From Tetradesmus obliquus (Eukaryota > Chlorophyta > Chlorophyceae > Sphaeropleales > Scenedesmaceae), in the NCBI GenBank assembly GCA_030272155.1, contig CP126191.1, forward strand, positions 6,966,501-7,030,500: DNA of 64,000 nt, in the 5' to 3' direction. Under the pieces are notes generated by a model, which was not told the origin of the DNA, searched no databases, and saw nothing but the letters and a program-made list of their open reading frames with translations. The translations under genes were made by a program, and so were the position numbers. Shown in pieces: positions 23,683 through 34,231 of the stretch (within the stretch, counting starts at the first letter, position 1; every line of letters begins with the position of its first letter).

Positions 23683-24434
23683 CTCTGCGCTTGGCCTGCT
23701 GCTACGTTGCTTTGGGCTGCTAGGAACTCATGTGCAAGGGGTGACGATGCTCAGCAGCACTAGCAGCACCAGCAGCAGCAGTAGACTGCTGCTCCGGCTC
23801 CACCAGCGTCCTGTGTGCTGTACTAGCTGACCAGCGCTATTTCATTCATGCATCGTTGCAGCCGAAGTGCGCAGGATCAAACAAGGTAACCAGCAGCTGA
23901 ATTTCTTCACTTGGTGCAAGCGATTTCGCTCGTCTAGCACGTGTATTATGTCGATCAAAGCATTCTAAAAGCACACTTCAACCATGATGAAAACATCCGT
24001 CAAGTGTTGCAGGAGCCAGAAAGCATAGTCCCGCTCGACAAGTTCAAACTAAAAAGAACACTTGCACAGGAGCCGAGTCATGCCCAGCCCCGGTATCAAA
24101 CTATTTGCTGCTGCTGATCTGAACAAATCTTAAAGTAAACAAGTATAGCTTGATGAATGAGGGGAAAATGATGATGATGTGTCGAACACCTTTGACATCA
24201 GACGTCTGATTGATTATCCCTATATATGTTTTAGGAACAAAAATACGTGAAAGAACATTCACTGATATGATTGAGCGTTATCGTAACCGTGCTGCGTCCC
24301 TCGGCTTCACTGTACAGTGCAGTAGTACTACTACTGCTGCACCAGGCACGCCACACAAAAGCCTACCAGTGGCAGGGCCAGCAATGAAGTGCTGAACGCA
24401 ACAACGGATTATTAGCACCTAGCACTCAACCGTC
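23683..24434. other. Divergent promoter region, Pol epsilon / SMP-C2
   Basis: About 750 bases separate two head-to-head start codons. The centre (23880-24260) is clearly AT-richer than the genes. A CTATATATG stretch at about 24221-24229 could be a TATA element for the plus-strand gene. A short open frame at 24210-24395 has no family match and is not called as a gene. Confidence 0.5.
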
Positions 24435-27400
24435 ATGCTGTACAGCTTGCTGCTGCTGGTCGCTGCAGCTGGCGCGCTGGCATGGGCAGTGTCAGCAGTT
24501 GTGCTCAGGGCTACCAGAGCCAGCGGCAGGTGGGCAGGAATGCCTTCCATGTGGTTGTTTCAGGCTTTATCATTTCACGTGTGTTCACCAAGCTGTTTCA
24601 TAAGCCTTACAACGATGCAGCTGAAGCAGAGCCAGCCTGAGATGAAGCATATGCAAAGCTCTCCTGCTGTAGCACTTGCAGCCAACACCACAGGCGCACC
24701 TCAGCGGTCCTGTTGCTCACCAGACGCATGTCCATCCGCAGGCATGCCCTGGAGAGTGCAGAAGCGAAGTGGCAACAGCAGCTGCAGCAGCAGCCAGGCG
24801 GTTGTGTGTTTGAGAGCTTCACCCTGGGCTGGCTGAATGTGCTGCTGCGGGTAGGTGCATGCAGCACACAACTCGGACTGCTCAACCAGCTGGGCACAAG
24901 CCACGCAGCAAAGCCTGCATTCTGTGGCACAAGCCGCATTTACACAGGCACCAACCAACATGCCACATGCATTGCAGCTGGTAGGACAGGTGCCGGTGTT
25001 GCTCTTTTAGGAGTCACGCAAGCAGCTGCCTCTGAAAGAGCCGTGGCCTGCAGTGAGGCAGCAAGCTACTGAATTGGCGCAGCTGCATTTGGGCGGGTTT
25101 GCAAGCATTGCAGCAGCTGATATACAATGCAAGTGCTGCCATTTTGCAACTGAACACGCTCGCCTGCATGGCTGCGGCTGCAGAGCCTGTGGACGCCGCT
25201 GCTGGAGAAGCACGTGGCCGGGCTGACCAGCGAGCTGATGCAGAAGATCTTCAACGAGGTGGGAGGCCTGTTGTGCCACTCACACCGCACATGTACTGGT
25301 CAAGATGCCTGGCATTGTCATTGCTCAAGGCCAGCAATCCGCAACAGCTGCAGGCGCACAGCAGCTGGCTTGCAGTAGGTAACATCACATGCAGTGTAGT
25401 TCATCCTATGCTCACCAGCAGCGGAGCCAGAGGGAGCTGCTGCCGGCTGTGGTGTGGCTGCAGGTGCTGGAGAAGGACTCGCACAAGGCGCCCTGGAAGT
25501 ACATCTCCACCATCAGCGTGGAGCAGCTCAGCTTCGGGCTGCTGCCGCCAACCTTCCAAGGTACAGCGCAGCGCCAGCGCGTAGAGCAGCAGCAGCTCTC
25601 ATACGCAATATTGGAGCAGCAGCTGTGATTCACAACGCCGTGAGTCAACCTAATCATATGACGCAGGTAGCGCTGTAACAGTTGCTGCTGCTGCTGCTGC
25701 TGCCAGCTTTGCCTGAGTCATGCCATGCCGCTCCCCAACATGATGGAGTCTGCCGCTCTGCCTGCTGCCAGCCGCGGTGCTCAGGTATGACCCTGCAGCC
25801 TCCCTGCTCAACGTGGGCATGGACGTGGCCTTCACCAGCAACAGTGCGCAGGCAGTGGTGAGCGCTGCATGGGACCAGCAGCATAACAGCAGGAGACGCG
25901 GCGATGGACATGCGATCTGAACAACACAGCAGCTTAATTTGAGCAGCACGTAGTTGTTTGCAGATGCCGGTGGTGCTTTCTGGAGAGTTGGCTGCCACAA
26001 GGCCTGCCAGCAGCGAAAGTGCGCGCGCACACAGTGCTGCTCCTGCAATGTGCTTATGCCAACTTCAAGCCTCCCCACGTTGATGCTGCTGCTGCTGCTG
26101 CTGCAGATCCTGGTGAAGACGCGGGCCATGAAGCTGCTGGCGCCCCTGGCGGCGCGCCTGGAGGCCACACACGTCAGCTTCAGGGGCCGCCTCAACCTGG
26201 GCCTGGCGCTGTCGGCAGAGCCGCCAGGCATCGCGTAAGCCGCAATTCTTTGCCTTCCTGCACGCGCATGTCACCTGCACGCTTGCGCAGCAGCAGGTGC
26301 TCGTGGCACTGCAGCATGATGCTCGCTGTGCCGTTGCATGCGGCTAGCAATGCTGCGCGCAGCGCTGAGCAGCCCACCATGTTGCTTTATGTGCAAGATG
26401 GTGAGTTGCATAGCTTGCAGCAGCACCACTGAGGTGATTGCTGTGGCTGTTGCTCTGCCGCTGCAGTGGCATCTACTACTCATTCGCGTCGCCGCCGCAC
26501 CTGGACATCGCGGTGCGGCCGCTGGGCACGCCGCTGCCGGCAGAGTTTGACGGCGGCATCGCGGGCGCGCTGCAGGTGACGGGCTGGCGTGGGTGCTGCT
26601 GCCTGCACAACAGCGTCCCCACTGTCTGTTTTGCAAACAGGGACAGTGGGTTGGCAAGCAGACGTTTGCTGTGTGTCACGGTCAACCAGCAACTTACGCA
26701 GACACTCTTACATGCACCATGCACGCCACACAGCCACATGCTTACAAGCTGCACTGAGCATTATATGAACTGCTGTTCTGCTGCCGCTGCTGCTGCTGCG
26801 CAGGGTGTGCTGCGCCGCATCATCAGCCGCCGCATGGTGGAGCCGCAGCGGCGCTTCTTCGACCTGCACCGGCTGTACATGAACAAGCACATCGCACGGG
26901 TGAGCGCACGACAAGCATGGTGGGGGTGTCGCATGTCTTGGCGGAGCTGCCAGCTTGGCAATCCATTGCTGTCTAGGCAAGCAAGCCACATGCTGCTTGC
27001 AGATGTTGCCAACGCAAGGAACAGGGGGTGTTGCATGCCATACAATCGGTACTGTCTTGGTGGTCACTTGCCTTGCAACCTCTGCTGCTGCAGGTTGGCG
27101 GCCCTGGTGGTCTGCTGCGGCTGGTGATCAACTGCGCCAAGCAGCTCTCACCGCCAGCAGCAGCGCAGAAGCAGCAGTCTACCCAGGGGGCTGCAGCAGC
27201 AGGCACCAGAGCAAGCAGCGCTGGCAGCAGGCGCATGTCTGAGGCAGCAGCCGCCAGCAAGGCCAAGCAGTCCAGCTACTGCCAGGTCAGGCTGGGGCAG
27301 ACAGTGCTGCGCACACCCATCGCCCACCACAGCGCAGCAGAGGATGCGGTGTGGAACTGGCAGCTCAGCCTCGCCCTGCCGCTAGATCTAGCGCAGCTGG

Positions 27401-29652
27401 CCACAACTCCCCCTGCAGCTGCTGCAAGCGAGGCCACGGTGTGCTCCTTTGCCGTGTACGAGGCGCAGACTGTGGGGGAGCCGCTGCTGCTGGGAAAGAC
27501 GCGGGTGAGCAGGCCGGCACGAGCTAGCCGTGTTTTGCGCTGCATTGAGCTGCTGTGGTGATGTCAGACTCGAGGCACGCTGATTTGTGCAACATTGATG
27601 CCTGGCTTCTGTGTTCTCCTGCACAGCGCATAACCAGCGGCATGGCCTTGTGTCCGGTAGTCAGGTAGGTACCAAACCCAGCTGAGCTGCACACATGCTC
27701 ATCTACGTGCGGCTGCTGTCGCGTGCTGCTGCCGTGAGCTGCTGCGCAGATCTACCTGCCAGCGCTGCAGCTGCTGCCCAACGCGGAGCCGCGCAGTGTG
27801 CTGCTGCCGCTGAAGGGCGCCGCCAGCAGCAAGGCAGCGCTGCACGTGGCCGTGGCTTGGCTCAAGTCCACAAGGCAGCAGCAGCAGGGCAGGCGCAGCA
27901 CAGGCGATGCAGCCCCGCCAGCCGCGGCTGCAGACGCACCAGCAGCAGCAGCAGCTGCTGCTGATGCAGGGTCATCAGCAAGCACGCCTATGGTGTCTGA
28001 GCTGCCCAGCCCAACGCCTGCTGCTGCTGCTGCTGCTGCTGCCGCTGCTGCTGCTGCACGCCATTCAGTGCCTGGCAAGTCAGTCACCTGGCATGATGAG
28101 GTGAGGGCTTCTCTGCTGTTGGAGTTGTGTGCAGCTTGGCGACGGAGCACTTGCTGCTGTGCTGGGATACGGCTGCGTGTGTTGCTGCAGGTTGCAACGC
28201 ATCCACGACGCATGCCATGCAACAGGCTGTAGCACTGGTGGCTGCGGTGTGAGGTGAACAAGGCGCGAGCTGTATTTGACTGACCTCTCTTCTTGGCGGC
28301 GACTGCTGCTTATGCTTGCAGAGTTTCAGAAGGCTGCTGCAAGGCGACGCGGCAGCTGAAGCTGCTGCAGCAGCAACACCCACGGCAGCGCTCAGCACAG
28401 CAGCAGCAGCAGCAGGCAGCCCTCTACAGCAGCGCATATCTAGGTCTGCTGGGGCGAGCCCAATAAGCTCAGGCGCAGGCAACCTGCCTCCTGCAGCATC
28501 GGCAAGGCCAGGCAGCGGCAGCAGCAGCCATAGGCGCTCAGCCACGATTGACTTGTCCAACCTTGGCAGCAGCAGCAGCATTACAGGCCCGCCGCTGCCT
28601 GCAGCAGCGGCAGCCACACCAGATAGGTCGGTGAACAGTGGGCCTGGAGATGATGGCGTGCATTCAGCGCGTGCATTGTTTACAACATCAGCAGCAGGCA
28701 ACAGTCAGCCGATCGGACAACAGGATGGGCCAACCGCTGGCAGCAGCTGGTGGCCCAGCAGCAGCGGCTGGGGCAGCTGGCTGGGGCTGACAACCAGCGG
28801 CGGCACTGGCAGCAGCAATGATGCACAGCCTGCAGACAATGGTGCTGCAGGAGGTGCGCCTGCTGCTGCTGCTGCTGCCAGGCCTGCGCCAGAGCAGCGA
28901 GTATCTGGCGGGGCAGCTGCAGGGCCTGCTGCTGGCAGCAGCAGAGCCAGCAGCCCGCTAGCGCTGCTGGCAAGCGCGGTGCAGATGCAGCGCAACGTTG
29001 AGCAGCAGCAGAGCCAGGTACTGCAGCTGCAGCAGCAGCTTGCGCGCTTGAAGAGCAGCCACCAGCAGCTGCTGCAGCAGCAGCGCAGGGAGGCACGGCA
29101 GGCTCTGCTGCGGGGAGGCCGCTTCCTGCTGCACTGCGCAGACGGCACCACGCAGCAAGTTCTGCTGTACCTCAGCAATAGCGAGCCTGCTGCCGCTGGC
29201 AGCAACAGCAACAGCAGCAGTGCATGCAGCAGCAGAAGCAACAGCATGAGTGCTAGCCAGCAGCAGCAGCAGCAGCAGCAGCAGGTGTCTTTGCTGCAGG
29301 AAGCGCAAGGCACAGCTGGTAGCGGTGGCTGCTTGGTGCTGGCTGCGCTTCCCAGCAGTGCTGATCTGCAGCAAGCCACCAGGCGCAGCAGCGTGGCTGG
29401 TGCTGCGTCAGCAGCTGTGTCGCAGGCAGCAAGCTGGCTGCACCTGCGCAGCGACGCTCAGCCCGCTGCTGCTGCTGATGCGGCGGTGGCTGCCAGCGCC
29501 AGTGGTGCTGCTGCGCCTGCTAGGCGCATGGGGCGGCAGCAGCGCAAGCAGCTGGCGCAGGCAGTGCTGGAGTGTGGTGAGCTGCAGCTGGAGGCACTGC
29601 CGCTGCTGCAGGTGGTGCCACTCAGCAGCTACCTGGGGGTGCAGGCTGGGAT

Positions 29653-29692
<40 letters not shown>

Positions 29693-29926
29693 CGAGGGTT
29701 GGTGAAGAGTGCGGCCACAGACGTAGCAGCTGGCAGCATCGATAATGCGACTGCGGCAGGCGCTGCAGCATGCAGCTTGCAGGATGAAAGCCTTAGTGTG
29801 CGATTCCAGGCAGCAGATGGGACAGTGCAGGCCCTGGCATTGCAGGTGCCTGCTGTGGGAAGTGGGAGGAGCCGGAATGAGTGGGTGTTTGCCCTGCAGC
29901 AGCTGACACCGTCAACCCAGAGCTGA
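24435..29926 (+). CDS. Membrane-anchored SMP-C2 lipid-transfer protein
   Basis: Twelve exons give 1,063 residues: 24435-24529, 24742-24850, 25184-25258, 25464-25560, 25772-25857, 26107-26234, 26467-26575, 26804-26899, 27094-27504, 27627-27656, 27750-28100, 28322-29926. Residues 1-30 form one hydrophobic anchor (MLYSLLLLVAAAGALAWAVS). Residues of about 50-265 match the SMP fold of E-Syt and plant synaptotagmins: FESFTLGWLNVLL, ISVEQLSFGLLPPTFQ, VSFRGRLNLGLALS, SGIYYSFASPPHLDIAVRPLG. A C2-like domain follows (GGLLRLVINCAKQL to VWNWQLSLALP). The SMP tube carries lipid between membranes, so a role at ER contact sites is likely. The last exon is 1,605 bases of Ala/Ser/Gln-rich sequence with a Gln-rich coiled-coil near 28980-29100. 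Exon 10 is the least certain junction. The anchor-SMP-C2 order is seen in the sequence; the contact-site role is inferred. Confidence 0.85.
28020..28056. repeat. CTG tract encoding polyalanine in the SMP-C2 protein
   Basis: CTG/CTGCCG repeats in exon 11 are read in the GCT frame as a run of about 13 alanines between the C2 region and the last exon. Confidence 0.85.
29651..29692. repeat. CAG tract encoding polyQ in the SMP-C2 protein
   Basis: Read in the CAG frame as a run of about 13 glutamines. A second, shorter polyQ run lies at about 29260-29284 in the same exon. Confidence 0.9.
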
Positions 29927-31724
29927 GAACCCAGCAGGATGCTCCCTGTGCACTTGCAGCCAGCGGCAGGACACAGCTGCTGGGCGTGTACACATGGCCA
30001 CGGATTGCCCCAGCCATCCTGGCGCCACTGCCCACGTGGACCTGGTGTGCGGCGGCTGCCTGCAGAGCACCATGTATAGCTGGCCAGGCGATCATCGCAT
30101 GATTATCATCAGCTGACGGTCAAGTTCGCTTACTGGGACGTGCAGAGTGGGGCTGTTGGAAGGAGGAGTAGCCGTACACACTGACGTGGCATGGGTAGCA
30201 CTGCTGCACGGCTCGCTCCAAGGGTGTGCTTCAGATTGCAGAACCATGTGCATGCTAGCGCTACTAGCGCTAGTAGCGCTGCTGGCATTTGAGGGTGTCT
30301 GCAATCTCACCAGCTGATGTAGGTCGATCTTGTGGCTGTGGCGGCAGCATTGGCTGTTGACAGAGAGTTTGCATTATACATGCAAGCAGTGCAGCAAAGC
30401 GGGCTTCGAAATGGCTGTGAGTGGCTCACCTTTCATGTGGTTGTGGAGAAGCAGCAGCAGTTGAGCATGCCGATTGCAACTGCAGGCAGCATGTGTCTGG
30501 CGTCATCAGTGGGTGTGCTGCTGCTGCTATTACCCTGCTGCCTCTGGTGGGGGTGCCAGGGCAAATTAATCAGTATTGCAGCTGTGTACGACCGGTCGAA
30601 AGGTCGGTTCAGATGATGGCGCAGGGCTTACTTGCAACTTATTGGTGCATGATCAAGTAATGTGTTACTGCAGCTGCAGCTGCCATGTGTATTCAGTGGT
30701 TTAAAGCTTCATTCGACTGCTTGGACTGCTGGCTTGGATTGCCGTGGCATGAGCGTATTGGACTGCTGTGCCATGAGGGAACATCTGACTGCCGCGGCTC
30801 TGGCGGGGCCTTTACAGCAATGTGAGTGAGCATTTTGCATGCAGCTATCACAGAACGTACTGTCTTTCCTGCAACTCTTATACTGCTGCAACGACATCAA
30901 CAGAAGCATCTGGTACTGGCACCACCCAGCATACATACACCGTCTGTTACACAATTAGCACGATGCCTGCAACAAAACTGATGCATGCCCCAGCTGGCCC
31001 AGCCAGCGTCTGCCTTTGGTTCACCCCAAAAAGGCTGAGAACAGACAGCCGCCACATCAAGGAAGAGCAGAGTTATCCCAGGAGCTGATCAAGGTAGTAC
31101 ACACAACCAACACATGGCATTAGTACAAGCCACAAGCACTCCATAATTTGCACAAACCCATGCCTTGGCAGACTATACAAACCTCCCACCTGAGCAGGCA
31201 AGGGTCACAGCACTGCCACATATTGTTGTCATCGAGGCAAGCACGATTAGTAAGCTGTTGGGTTGCAAGCCGAAGCAGACACCTGGAAGCAGCCTGCACA
31301 ACAAATGTGTGATTCCAACGGTTGAGCGCAGTGAGTAAAGCAAGCACAGACAAACATGCTGCCCTGCAAAGTGCAAGGGCAGGCAATGCGCTGACACTCA
31401 TTTCTGTCACTTCACAGGTTGTGGTCCCAACATACTGTCCAAATTATGTGGCATCTGCACACCAGCGCCAAGTGCCAATCACTCGACTGCTGGGTCACTT
31501 GCCTATACACAATTGGCACACAGAATCACTTATGAACAGTCTCATGGCAGCAGCAGCTGACAAGCAGCGGTACGTGCTTGAGTTCCGAGTACAGAGGGAA
31601 GTTCACAGCACAAAAGTAGCTGCATGCTGCTGCTGAGCACCATGATGCTACATACTATCGCAATTGCGAATTCACAACTGCGCACAGAACAGTAGCGACA
31701 AGGGCATCCGCAAGCTGAGGGTGC
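29927..31724. other. Intergenic, convergent 3' ends
   Basis: This holds the 3' regions of the SMP-C2 gene and of eight-cysteine copy B. It contains a 24-base perfect palindrome at 30257-30280 and a 20-base sequence at 30354-30373 that also occurs at 339-358. Open frames at 30332-30616 and 30421-30660 have no family resemblance. No RNA gene is seen. Confidence 0.5.
30257..30280. repeat. 24-base perfect palindrome
   Basis: Three AGCGCT blocks separated by ACT and AGT read the same on both strands over 24 bases. It lies in non-coding DNA about 330 bases after the SMP-C2 stop codon. Confidence 0.9.
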
Positions 31725-33033
31725 TTAGCACGCAAACTTCTTGGCCTGTGCTGTGCAGGCTGGGCCCTTGGACTTGAGGGCGGTCTTGTACAGGGAGGTG
31801 CCGTGCTCGCAGGGAATGTAGGTGTTCTCCCACACGCTCTGCACGGCAAGCAGCAGCAACAGCAGCAGCAGTTTGGCTGGTTTGTTTGTATCACAAAAAG
31901 CTTTGCATCACAAAATGTTGTCAGGTGGATGCTACGCCAGGCTGGGCAGTGCTGCACTGCTGGCAGGCTGATTTTGATAGCAACACACAACACAAGCTGC
32001 CGTCTGCTGGCAGAGTACACTGGAACGCCATGGACGGGTGGAACTCCGCAGCTACTGCTGGCCATTGTAACAGTGCGCCTGCACTGCGTGTGGGCACCAA
32101 CCACTCACCTGGCTGGCCACCTTCTGGGTGACAGTGCAGCATGCGCCAACCTGGGTGTAGGCACCTGCACACGCAAACAGGCAGCACAGCAGGAGGGGCA
32201 GGGTAAGCTGCCTTGAACATCACCAAAACAGCAGAAGGATGGTTTGCAGGCTGAGAGAATGAGGGCACATGTGTCATCAGGTTACATCTGCCAGTTTGGT
32301 TGATCTTTGCACCTGCAGCTGCTACACTCCGAAGCGCCAGCTGCAAGACATGGCTGTGGTGCAGGCTCGCCATCCATTGACTTCACTGCGATATCTGCAG
32401 TGTGCTGTGAGGAGGTGAGATAGGCTAGGTGTGCAACAGCTGGCATGTAAGCAGATGCAGCTGCAGCCCACAGGACTGGCTGCAGCCTTGTCTGCCAGCT
32501 ACTGCGATGCTCAAGGGCTACTCACTGGTGACCTGGACCTTGGCATCGGGGCAGCTCTTGAAGAAGCTCTCCTTCATGGTCTTCAGCTGGGCGCAGGGCA
32601 CAGCGAAGGCGGAGGTACGGCAGAAGGCAGCTGCGACAGCAAGAAATCAGCAGCAAGAGGCAGTGCAGGCAGCAGGGTTGAACGTCAGTCGTAGACCAGA
32701 TGAAGACTTCCGATATTTGCGGTCATCAACGCTGCTGTTAGTGTTATCTGGCACAGAATGATCTGATGAGCTGCCCAGGGAGGCCAATGCTGTACAGCTG
32801 CCACGTGTTGCAAGCATGTACAGCAAGTGCGCGCTGCTGCAAATGGCCCTGTGAAGCTGAACAAACAAGCAAGTTTGGACGAGGGCATCAACGGGTGCAA
32901 TTGCAAAGCGCTACGGAGGTGTCACTCGACCGATCTCAGATCATCCATCACACACGCAATCGCACTCACCATCGCTGTCAGCGACGCAGGCCAGTGCCAC
33001 CAGGGCGATCAGAGCAATAGCTGCGGTCTTCAT
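31725..33033 (-). CDS. Small secreted eight-cysteine protein, copy B
   Basis: Exons 32970-33033, 32526-32630, 32109-32164 and 31725-31838 have exactly the lengths of copy A (64, 105, 56, 114) and encode the same 112 residues, signal peptide included. The coding sequences differ at nine third positions: five in exon 1, none in exon 2, two in exon 3 and two in exon 4. Introns are mostly unrelated in sequence and length, except around exon 2. The start is the ATG at 33033, with a TATA-like box 93-100 bases upstream. The gene lies downstream of CDT1 on the same strand. Function is unknown; a secreted disulfide-rich protein is inferred from the signal peptide and cysteines. Two expressed copies with no amino-acid change argue that both are functional. 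Confidence 0.85.
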
Positions 33034-33125
33034 GGTGATTGGATGCGGGGCTGAAGAGCTGTGGATGTAATGGAGAGAGGAGGGATGGCGGGTATGTTGC
33101 TGTTGCTGATTGCTGCAGCTGTAAG

Positions 33126-33133
33126 CCTTATAT
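33126..33133 (-). promoter_or_regulatory. TATA-like box of copy B
   Basis: Read on the minus strand this is ATATAAGG, 93-100 bases upstream of the ATG at 33033, matching the position of ATATAAAG in copy A. Confidence 0.55.
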
Positions 33134-33351
33134 CTACTTGATGATGTATTGGTCGTGAGAGTTGGTGGATGTGTGCAGCCAACGCTCCAACTACCACCGA
33201 TCGGATGTGGTGCCCCTTACTGCCTGCCTACCATCCTCCTCGACCAGGTAGACTGCGAGCGACGAAACTATACTTTATTTGGTGTTTCTGTTTATAATTG
33301 TCGTTGTGGCTGAACTTGGTCGCGGTAGAGGTTGGCGAAAAGTTCACTATA

Positions 33352-33383
33352 GGTAATTCACATACTCCCATACGCATACGACC
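33352..33383 (-). promoter_or_regulatory. Conserved upstream block of copy B
   Basis: GGTAATTCACA and CCCATACG are shared with 5415-5440 near copy A; here CATACG is doubled before ACCA. Its distance to the ATG is about the same as in copy A. Confidence 0.45.
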
Positions 33384-34231
33384 ACCTGGCGACCTGCTTG
33401 CCTGCACAAATAACAGGGGCTTGATATCGGTAAGCATAATGTATAATATCATTTTTTTGCGCTGAAGTGCAGTGGCTGCGCCGCTGGCACGTTCTGCCAT
33501 GCAAGCGCAGCATGTCACGTGCGTCACATGCCAGAGACAAGTCTCGCTCGCCCGCAGGGATTTTAAGATGACCCTGATCTTAATTAGATGCCTTGGGTGG
33601 GCGAGGGGCAACGTCCCGTCATGATGGAGCATGCAATAAAGGCTTGACATTGTGGTGTGTCTTGAGGACCAACTGACAGCGGAGAAGATATTACAATCAA
33701 TAAGCAGGCTGCTGTAAGAACATGTCATGAGGCTGTACTTGCCGCAGCCCTACCAGGCTACAGTGAGTACAGCACTTACAGCAGCGACGCTGCTACTTCT
33801 GCTGCGACCAGGTTTGGGCACCATCAGGCTGCATTGTCTGGCTGTTACAATCGCGTCAGCGGGCAGTGCCCTTCACACTGCGCTGTGGCACAGCACGCAA
33901 CACAGCACACAGCTGGCTGCTTATGCGGCACTCATCAACAACACTGGCAACTCACTGCCGTACACACCATCACTGAAATGTATTCTCATCAACATCCAAC
34001 GTTCCACACATAGCCCGGCCAGGTTCATGCCGCCTGGCTTCTCAGTCAGAGCATCACTCTACACACAAAGCCCTTGGTGGGCATGTGTCTGTGAAAAACA
34101 CGTACACAGCATGCGCTAGGCATGCATCTTTCAGCAGGCTGCATATTCCAGCAGTCCCTGCCTGTCACGCTGCAATGAAATCAAACGCATGCAATGGACA
34201 TAACAAGAAGCCCCTGACTCCATCTTGCTGT

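Larger units (their letters stand above)
33034..34231. other. Intergenic between CDT1 stop and copy B
   Basis: The left part is the promoter of copy B. A small inverted repeat (TTAAGAT facing ATCTTAA across seven bases) lies at 33563-33583. An open frame at 33727-34119 on the plus strand has no family match and lies antisense to the expected CDT1 3' untranslated region. No gene is called. Confidence 0.5.

Noticed and set aside
24210-24395. Small plus-strand frame starting MIIPIYVLG
   Set aside because: It lies in the AT-rich divergent promoter and has no homologue I recognise or splice link to the SMP-C2 gene.
30332-30660. Possible small secreted or membrane protein genes
   Set aside because: Two overlapping short frames with no family resemblance, no promoter sign and a likely place in 3' untranslated or intergenic DNA.
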